Positions 1-4,225 of a stretch of DNA of 5,114 nt are shown piece after piece. Made by a program: the position numbers and the translations under genes. Each line of letters opens with the position of its first letter. Within the stretch, counting starts at the first letter, position 1. The notes under the pieces were generated by a model. That model did not search any database and was not told the origin of the DNA. It saw only the letters and a list, made by a program, of their open reading frames with translations. The DNA is taken from positions 1 through 5,114 of the forward strand of contig JAFGOU010000529.1 in the NCBI GenBank assembly GCA_016926315.1, written 5' to 3'. This DNA comes from Chitinispirillaceae bacterium. Its GTDB lineage: Bacteria; Fibrobacterota; Chitinivibrionia; Chitinivibrionales; Chitinispirillaceae.

Positions 1-320
1 CCGTTCTTTGTAAAAAATCTTTTTTCCAAATAAGGCCTTTAGGCGCCGAGACTTCGGCAGGCAGGCAGTGCAGCCGAGCCCCCGCCGCAGGCGGATTAGG
101 GCCGTGCTGCACCGACTGGAAGGTAGCCCGGCGGAGCTTGCCATCTGCCAGTGGCAGATTGTTGGCCGCCGCGACCATTGGGAGCGGGGCGCCCACATGT
201 CTTTAATGGCTTGTAAGACAACCAGAACTTCCTCTTTAAAGAGTATCAGTTACACGGTGAACGATAATTCCCTGAAATTGATGAAAGGCAAATCCCCTGT
301 TCCAGGCAATACGCAACTGC
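1..320. other. Non-coding region left of the expansin gene
   Basis: I see no convincing gene here. The plus strand is open from about 3 to 206 in one frame, but it lacks a start with a ribosome binding site and the predicted peptide is low-complexity Ala/Gly/Arg-rich, as expected by chance from GC-rich DNA. The left end (12-25) is A6-TC-T6, a weak AT hairpin. A GC-rich structured block follows at 41-195 and is annotated separately. The rest (196-320) is of ordinary composition and holds a perfect 12-bp palindrome, CTCTTTAAAGAG, at 232-243. That palindrome lies 3' of the minus-strand expansin gene but has no following T-run, so it is not a typical intrinsic terminator. Confidence 0.6.
41..195. 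repeat. GC-rich nested-hairpin element (repeat or structured RNA candidate)
   Basis: This block of about 155 bp contains several inverted repeats. GCCGA (45-49) pairs with TCGGC (54-58). An 11-bp stem pairs 65-75 with 100-110, with one mismatch and two G-U pairs, and encloses CCGCC-GCA-GGCGG (82-94). CGGCGG (129-134) pairs with CCGCCG (166-171) and encloses the near-perfect palindrome ATCTGCCA-g-TGGCAGAT (143-159). GGCGCC occurs near both ends (42-47 and 188-193). Two successive hairpin-within-hairpin units are more order than random GC-rich DNA usually shows. This could be a REP/MITE-like dispersed repeat or a transcribed structured RNA; strand and function cannot be told from one copy. The pairings are read directly from the sequence; the interpretation is inference. 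Confidence 0.45.
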
Positions 321-1301
321 TTACTGCATTCCTCTGACCCATAAAACCTTTTGTGCGCCGGTTCCTGCGGTTACCGTGACAATGTACACGCCGGCAGGCA
401 GATCAGGCAGTGCAAGGGAGGCGGCATGGGCAGGCAGGGTCATAGCGGCGATACTTCTTCCAACAGGATCAAAGACGCACACTCGCGCCGCGGACGTGAC
501 TGGGAAGTAAAGCCTGTTGTGCGAAATGCGGGCAATGGACGGTCCGGTTGGCGAAAGAGATGAAGCGGCATTTTTTATCGCAGAGTGGCGGGGCAGGAGC
601 GGGAACTGTTTTGTGCCGGTCCACATATGCTTTTCCTGGACAACGGTGCCGGTTTCCTCGATCACCTGTCCGTACTGGTCGGTGATGCGTATCTGAAACG
701 GGGCGGTCAGGCCGTTGCCGGTAAAGTCGAACTGCCAGTAGTTCCACATGCCGGGCCGGGTGCGGTTGCCCGTGATCCATGCGCCGGTCTGCGGGTCCTT
801 GATTTCGAGCTTGGCAACCGGGTATCGGTGGTTGATCACCTGGATCGCGATCCACCAGGCATTGATGCCGTCCTTGAGCCGCAGCTTGATTGGCGAATCC
901 CCCACCGGCGTGGGGAGCCACTGGAACGTGATCTGCTTGACGCCGGTCACCACGGGTTCCAGCTGGGCGAAGGCGTTTGATCCGCCAAGGTCGAAATGGG
1001 TCATGTCGCCGGAGCACCACTCTTCATTGCCGACCACCGGGCACAGGTCAACGACCATGGCCTGGATCTCTTTTCCCTGGTTCATGAGGCGCACGGTTGC
1101 GCCGCACGCCAGACCGCCCTGGAAATGCTTTTCGCTCAGCGCGGTGGTGTACTGGGGCCATTCGCTCTGGGGAATGTCGCACGCGACCGTTGGCGACTGG
1201 GAGTAATAGGTGATGCGGCCGTTCTCCACGCCCGCGTCATAGTCGATCCCGGCAATGCCAGGAGAACAGACGCAAAGGATGCAAAGGATTAATGATCGCA
1301 T
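321..1301 (-). CDS. Secreted bacterial expansin with C-terminal sorting-like domain
   Basis: Expansins loosen cellulose-rich walls without hydrolysis. The 326-aa protein has a signal peptide (about 1-18), a double-psi beta-barrel D1 (about 20-130) and a CBM63-like D2 (about 135-235). It aligns by eye to Bacillus subtilis EXLX1. VVDLCP (Asp85) and HFDL (Asp104) match the conserved Asp71 and Asp82 positions of D1. NAWWIAIQV (Trp149-Trp150) followed by NHRYPV matches the aromatic cellulose-binding surface of D2, with a third aromatic near 186-189. The EXLX1 Tyr73 position is Cys87 here. Mature D1 carries four Cys (41, 66, 87, 96), enough for two disulfides. Residues 255-326 form a beta-rich tail with VCVFDPVGRSI and LPAGVYIVTV, typical of type IX/Por sorting domains, so delivery to the surface or outside is inferred. 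The start is backed by GAGGAGGT (1305-1312, minus strand). The gene appears complete and monocistronic. Confidence 0.9.
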   Translation of the reverse strand: MRSLILCILCVCSPGIAGIDYDAGVENGRITYYSQSPTVACDIPQSEWPQYTTALSEKHFQGGLACGATVRLMNQGKEIQAMVVDLCPVVGNEEWCSGDMTHFDLGGSNAFAQLEPVVTGVKQITFQWLPTPVGDSPIKLRLKDGINAWWIAIQVINHRYPVAKLEIKDPQTGAWITGNRTRPGMWNYWQFDFTGNGLTAPFQIRITDQYGQVIEETGTVVQEKHMWTGTKQFPLLPRHSAIKNAASSLSPTGPSIARISHNRLYFPVTSAARVCVFDPVGRSIAAMTLPAHAASLALPDLPAGVYIVTVTAGTGAQKVLWVRGMQ

Positions 1302-1531
1302 GGGACCTCCTCAAGATAATTGATTGTTTGAGCCCAATGGACCTCTTCTGGCCGGGTCAATGCTTTTTTGCCGCCTCGCCCTTGATTGCATTATTGCACC
1401 GTGATGGGATTGCGGGGTCGGAGTCGCTATCGCCATCGGGATCGGCTTGCATTATGGCCGTTTTCGATACCGATACCGACCCCGATTCCGAAGCAACAAC
1501 CATTGATAGCCATTATGGGACGTTTAATAAT
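1302..1531. other. Intergenic region between expansin and DUF1801 genes
   Basis: This gap holds the expansin ribosome binding site at 1305-1312, the hexamer inverted repeat at 1418-1491, and a near-duplicated motif TTGCATTAT(T/G)GC at 1386-1397 and 1447-1458. TTGACC occurs on the minus strand near 1360, but no matching -10 box lies at the right distance, so I do not call the expansin promoter. A plus-strand open frame crosses the region and runs antisense into the DUF1801 gene; it has no coding signature. Confidence 0.5.
1418..1491. repeat. Imperfect inverted repeat built from NNTCGG-type hexamers
   Basis: The left arm (1418-1445) reads as successive six-base units each starting TCG, ending CATCGGGATCGG. 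The right arm (1465-1491) is the reverse complement of a similar array, with units such as TCGGTA. The arms can pair over roughly 25 bp with mismatches at the variable positions, giving a long hairpin with a loop of about 19 nt that holds ATTATGGC (1451-1458). It starts about 40 nt downstream of the DUF1801 stop codon, so it might end that transcript, although no clear T-run follows. A related array lies at 3134-3180. A dispersed intergenic repeat family is inferred. Confidence 0.5.
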
Positions 1532-1885
1532 TCAACCACTGCTTTTTTTATTCTCCCGTACCCTGAACCTGACAATGTTTTGAATGAGTTTTTCAGGAAG
1601 CGGTTTGTCGTTCGGGAACTGGACAGAGCCTTTGGCGTGCTTGTAGACGGAAAGGTCGCGCTTGAAGGCCGCGATGCCGGACGGGGTGGGGTAGAACCCG
1701 ATATGGGTTGCAAATCCCGCGAAATGGACAAGATTGCCGTGCAGTCTGAAGGTGGGGATGCCGTACGCCATTGCTTCCTTTGCGCCGGGCGCGCTCGTGT
1801 GAATAATACGGCGCATTCGTTCCAGGCGCGGCCGGAGCTTTTCCGGGGATCCTGAAATATACTCGTCAATGGTTTTATACGGCAT
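1532..1885 (-). CDS. DUF1801 / YdhG-like (iron-chaperone-annotated) protein
   Basis: This is a complete 117-aa soluble cytoplasmic protein of the DUF1801 (PF08818) family, which includes Bacillus YdhG and is often annotated as frataxin-like iron chaperone. The family hallmarks appear in order: an N-terminal helical part with DEYI and a SAPGAKEAM segment (31-39), YGIPTF (41-46), HIGFYPTPSGI (61-71), KGSVQFPNDKPLP (85-97) and the C-terminal helix IVRFRVREN (104-112). Length is normal for a single-domain member, and it has neither a signal peptide nor membrane segments. The start is supported by AAGGAA (1893-1898, minus strand) eight bases before the ATG. The preceding gene's stop lies 51 nt upstream with no obvious terminator between, so co-transcription is possible. 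The iron-chaperone role is family annotation only; no metal site is evident to me, so physiological function remains open. Confidence 0.88.
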   Translation of the reverse strand: MPYKTIDEYISGSPEKLRPRLERMRRIIHTSAPGAKEAMAYGIPTFRLHGNLVHFAGFATHIGFYPTPSGIAAFKRDLSVYKHAKGSVQFPNDKPLPEKLIQNIVRFRVRENKKSSG

Positions 1886-1936
1886 GCCGGGGTTCCTTAT
1901 GAGTGTGGCGGGTGGGGGAGATGTGCCGGGACGCTC

Positions 1937-2791
1937 TTATCGCACCTTCTTCTGTTTAATCGTTGATTCGCTTCTGGTAATGATATGCATGTTAAACTGT
2001 CCGGTTTCAATGGTCGTCGTTATTTCCAGCGTTGTGCGGTAGGAATCAAAAACAGTGGATTGTCTATTGTGTTTCAGCACGCCGCCGCCGCTGCCGGTTA
2101 CTGCTATGTCGATGTCTTTTTTGGCATACGGCAACAACTCCAATGCGGTGGATACGGTGAAAACGCCTGCGGCGTCATCGGCCCGCACAAGGGTATAGAT
2201 GGTCGACAGTTTTGTTTTTACCGATTGAAACCCCGGGACCGGAAGGTCCATTTCGGTGCTCTGTTTAAAAGAATCCCCGGGGTGCAGCGCCGAGTCCGGA
2301 AACGTGAAGACCAGCGCCATGTTTTCAACGACCGGCCTGACCGCCGCGTGCAGTGTTGCCGCAATCCCGTTGATGGTAATCTCATGCAAAGCGCCCCCGT
2401 CATTCGCATGCAGGCGTGCGGTTGCCGCAAGGTTTTTCAGCGCATGCGCGGACAGACCTTCGATTTCCCGGCCGTTGACGGCCCGGTGCGCCTCATATTT
2501 TTTCACCGTTGCCAGAAAATCATAATGCCCGTCGTCGTGCTTTGGGCCGGTGGTAATCGCCGCTACCAGGTTCTGACGCTCGGTCATGGCCAGATGCACG
2601 GGGACATTATTTTTCTTTAATTCGCTTAAAAACCGTTGAGAACCGGAATAGGTGGTTGAAGATGAATCGCTGGAGATTACTGATTGTTCATAGGTGGAAT
2701 TGGCTTCATAGCCGTAGGTGAAGGTCCGACCGTCCTTTGAATAAGAGAAGGTTAAAGCCGCTAAAAGTATCAGCAGTGAATGTTTATTCAT
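1937..2791 (-). CDS. Secreted protein of unknown function (possibly DUF6263-like)
   Basis: The 284-aa product starts with a short signal peptide (LLILLAALTFSYS, about residues 6-18, no lipobox Cys) followed by Ser/Thr/Tyr-rich sequence. The rest alternates short hydrophobic strands with polar turns, suggesting a beta-rich fold; it has no Cys and no transmembrane segment. The C-terminal half contains HPGDSFKQSTEMDLPVPGF (170-188), then STIYTLVRADDAAGVFTV and a GSGGG turn (243-247) before the last strands. This order resembles the DUF6263 pattern, a GDSW-like turn followed by a gly-rich strand, but I cannot confirm it without a profile search. The frame stays open upstream to 3133, but the ATG at 2791 is preferred: it has GGAAGG eight bases upstream, begins a signal peptide, and the upstream extension looks non-coding. 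It may share a transcript with the downstream DUF1801 gene. No catalytic motif was recognised. Confidence 0.75.
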   Translation of the reverse strand: MNKHSLLILLAALTFSYSKDGRTFTYGYEANSTYEQSVISSDSSSTTYSGSQRFLSELKKNNVPVHLAMTERQNLVAAITTGPKHDDGHYDFLATVKKYEAHRAVNGREIEGLSAHALKNLAATARLHANDGGALHEITINGIAATLHAAVRPVVENMALVFTFPDSALHPGDSFKQSTEMDLPVPGFQSVKTKLSTIYTLVRADDAAGVFTVSTALELLPYAKKDIDIAVTGSGGGVLKHNRQSTVFDSYRTTLEITTTIETGQFNMHIITRSESTIKQKKVR

Positions 2792-2799
2792 CAGGTGTG

Positions 2800-2805
2800 C
2801 CTTCC
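2800..2805 (-). promoter_or_regulatory. Ribosome binding site fixing the start of the secreted protein
   Basis: The minus strand reads GGAAGG, then eight bases, then the ATG at 2791. This decides the start over the much longer open frame beginning at a TTG at 3133, which has no comparable site. Confidence 0.65.
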
Positions 2806-3075
2806 GCGACAGTTGGCCGTAAGGAAAAATGCGGTCGATGGCGGATTGCCAGTATGCTCCCTCGTATCCGTTTGTGTCCGGTGCCGCATCTGCCCAAACG
2901 CCGGCGATGCTCCTTTTTCCTCCCTGAACCATCCGTGGTACGCTTTTTTCGCCTTCTGTTTTTATAGTATGGAGATGTACCAGTTTGGAATACTGCAGCG
3001 AAGCGAATTTTAAACACCCTTGATACGGTTCATGTCCCCCTTGTTTATTATCGCTTCTGCGTGAGGAGTAAAAGT

Positions 3076-3104
3076 AATATATGCTGGTTCTGACGGTACA
3101 TAAA
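3076..3104 (-). promoter_or_regulatory. Weak candidate promoter for the secreted-protein gene
   Basis: The minus strand has TTTATG, a 17-bp spacer and TATATT, in an AT-rich patch about 285 nt upstream of the ATG at 2791. The -10 is good but the -35 matches only three of six consensus bases. If real, it would give a long leader containing a seven-codon mini-ORF. Low confidence. Confidence 0.25.
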
Positions 3105-3133
3105 TAAATCGGAACGCTGTTGTTTTTATCCAA

Positions 3134-3180
3134 CCGGTATCGAGGCCGCCGCCGTCGGCATCGGTGTCGGTAATTATGGC
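3134..3180. repeat. Hexamer array with ATTATGGC box at the 3' end of a gene
   Basis: The plus strand carries units such as CGGTAT, CGTCGG, CATCGGTGTCGG (3159-3170), then ATTATGGC (3173-3180). The same order, CATCGGGATCGG then ATTATGGC, is found at 1434-1458. On the minus strand the box reads GCCATAAT, and its TAA is the stop codon of the propeller-like gene, so the array begins exactly where that gene ends. GCCGACGGC-type self-complementarity could form a small hairpin. It resembles a member of the family seen at 1418-1491, but here only one arm is clear. Confidence 0.45.
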
Positions 3181-3938
3181 TTTAGCGCCGGTTGTATGGA
3201 AATTCCTTTACTGCCAGCGACAACCGCGTACACCATGCCGTTCAATACGAAGAGCCGTTTGCCTGGAATGGTGAAGTGCGACGCGGGGAGCGCCGCTTTT
3301 TTACGGCTTGTCAGGGCCAGGATCGTATCGGCACGCTGGACATAGGTGCCGCTTGCGTGGACAAGCGCGAAACGGCCGCTGCTTGGGGCGGCACGGATCG
3401 TTTTGGGAACGGCGGATTTCGCAAGGCCGGATCCGAGGTCAACAAGCACGTGGGCGTTGCCGACGAGCACGGTGTCGTTGACTATTTCGATACGGTTGAT
3501 AATTGTCCTCGATCGTTTTTTCTGGGACTTCAGCGCTTCCAACGGCAGCGGATGGGAGTGAAGGTGCTTTCCTGAAGCGCGCGAAAAATACTCAAGACGG
3601 CGGTCGACCGGATTGACGAAAATGAACACCGTGTCCTTTGCAATGAAATCGTCGCCGAAATAGGAATCTCGCCCAATGCCTTCGAGTGCCCTTACGGCCG
3701 CGGTCGTGCCCGTGGCGTTCAGGATGACGATGGTCCCGGCGGCGCGGTCGTAAACAAACACCCGCGATCCGTCGCAGAATGCGGCCCCGACGGCAAGCGT
3801 GTCGCCCGACTCGATGGCCCGCAGGCGGAAATCCTGGTTCCACTTCTGCTCGAAAAACGGTTTTGGCGCGCCTGAGCACAAGGCAAGAAAGCAGGCGACG
3901 AAAGCAGGGAATGTAATGAAGGGCAGGGGATTTTTCAT
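3174..3938 (-). CDS. Secreted or membrane-anchored protein, propeller-like, unknown function
   Basis: The 254-aa product begins with a hydrophobic export signal (about 5-23). It contains Cys16 (FVAC) and Cys21 (LALC), neither a perfect lipobox, so lipoprotein versus free secreted form is unresolved. The remainder shows about five repeats of a strand-turn-strand pattern: RVFVYDRAAGTIVIL (59-73), TVFIFVNP with LEYFSRASGK (103-124), NDTVLVGNAHVLVDLGSG (154-171), GTYVQRADTILALTSRK (197-213) and KRLFVLNGMVYAVVAGSKG (227-245). This suggests a small or partial beta-propeller, perhaps binding a ligand or wall material. I recognise no enzyme motif. The frame extends upstream to 4034, but the ATG at 3938 has GGAG (3945-3948) at six bases and starts the signal peptide; the extension looks non-coding. 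The stop codon lies inside a repeat box. It is divergent from the plus-strand gene at 4226. Confidence 0.72.
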   Translation of the reverse strand: MKNPLPFITFPAFVACFLALCSGAPKPFFEQKWNQDFRLRAIESGDTLAVGAAFCDGSRVFVYDRAAGTIVILNATGTTAAVRALEGIGRDSYFGDDFIAKDTVFIFVNPVDRRLEYFSRASGKHLHSHPLPLEALKSQKKRSRTIINRIEIVNDTVLVGNAHVLVDLGSGLAKSAVPKTIRAAPSSGRFALVHASGTYVQRADTILALTSRKKAALPASHFTIPGKRLFVLNGMVYAVVAGSKGISIQPALKP

Positions 3939-3978
3939 GGCCGGCTCCACGCGGATGGTAAACGGAAATACAGTGGTA

Positions 3979-4007
3979 AATATAGCATAGGAATGGCGCG
4001 CGGTGCA
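3979..4007 (-). promoter_or_regulatory. Weak candidate promoter for the propeller-like gene
   Basis: The minus strand reads TGCACC, a 17-bp spacer and TATATT, with the -10 about 40 nt upstream of the ATG at 3938. The -35 matches poorly (three of six). Position and AT content are right, but consensus support is thin. Confidence 0.25.
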
Positions 4008-4212
4008 GGGATGCTGATTTTCAGGGATCGGCACGATAAAAGGGCGCGAACGGATTCAGGCGCACTCTTCAAATAAAATGAATATATTTACTGTACGGGG
4101 AGTGCTCTTCACCAGGGTGGGCTGCGCAAACGAGTCGCGGTCAGGACAATCCGTTGCGAGAAGCCACCAAGCGATTGAATACCTGCCGCGGCCGGGCAGA
4201 TAGGATCACGAG

Positions 4213-4217
4213 GGAGG
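4213..4217 (+). promoter_or_regulatory. Strong ribosome binding site of the plus-strand surface protein
   Basis: GGAGG sits eight bases before the ATG at 4226 within GGGAGGGAAACGTT. It supports this start, whose product begins with a signal peptide. Confidence 0.75.
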
Positions 4218-4225
4218 GAAACGTT

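Larger units (their letters stand above)
2792..3173. other. Intergenic region upstream of the secreted-protein gene
   Basis: This 382-nt gap separates the propeller-like gene from the secreted-protein gene, both on the minus strand. On that strand I see a possible -10 TATATT (3076-3081) with a poor -35 TTTATG (3099-3104) at 17-bp spacing, and a second AT-rich spot, TACTAT (2964-2969), without a good -35. A seven-codon mini-frame, MNRIKGV, runs from 3033 to 3010 on the minus strand just after AAGGGGG. The hexamer repeat occupies the right end. The minus frame of the downstream gene stays open for 114 codons through this gap; I take this as chance. Confidence 0.45.
3939..4225. other. Divergent intergenic region
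   Basis: This 287-nt region lies between the divergent genes and must hold promoters for both. An AT-rich core (4069-4090, with TATATT at 4083-4088) is flanked by the inverted repeat GCACTC (4062-4067) / GAGTGC (4100-4105). The same flanks also contain near-direct copies GCACTCTTCA (4062-4071) and GTGCTCTTCA (4102-4111), 40 bp apart. A short hairpin, CTGCC/GGCAG (about 4183-4199), precedes the ribosome binding site of the plus-strand gene. No clear -35/-10 pair was found for that gene. Confidence 0.4.

Noticed and set aside
232..243. CTCTTTAAAGAG palindrome as terminator of the expansin gene
   Set aside because: The stem is short, has no loop and no T-run follows on the minus strand, so it does not meet intrinsic terminator criteria.
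68..337. Plus-strand 89-codon frame in the left non-coding region
   Set aside because: It has no ribosome binding site, runs through the hairpin element, and its end overlaps the expansin 3' end; the peptide is Arg-rich with no family resemblance.
1292..1855. Plus-strand 187-codon frame antisense to the DUF1801 gene
   Set aside because: The opposite strand encodes a clear DUF1801 protein, and the frame's start region translates the hexamer repeat. No coding evidence.
2792..3133. N-terminal extension of the secreted protein to a TTG at 3133
   Set aside because: It would bury the signal peptide after 114 residues, has no ribosome binding site and starts beside the repeat; the internal ATG at 2791 has a good site.
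3939..4034. N-terminal extension of the propeller-like protein
   Set aside because: It would put 32 residues ahead of the export signal; GGAG at six bases supports the ATG at 3938.
4118..4210. Cyclic-di-GMP-type riboswitch in the leader of the plus-strand gene
   Set aside because: A few fragments (GCGAGAAGCC, GCAAA) recall the GEMM motif, but the conserved order and the two paired stems are not there.
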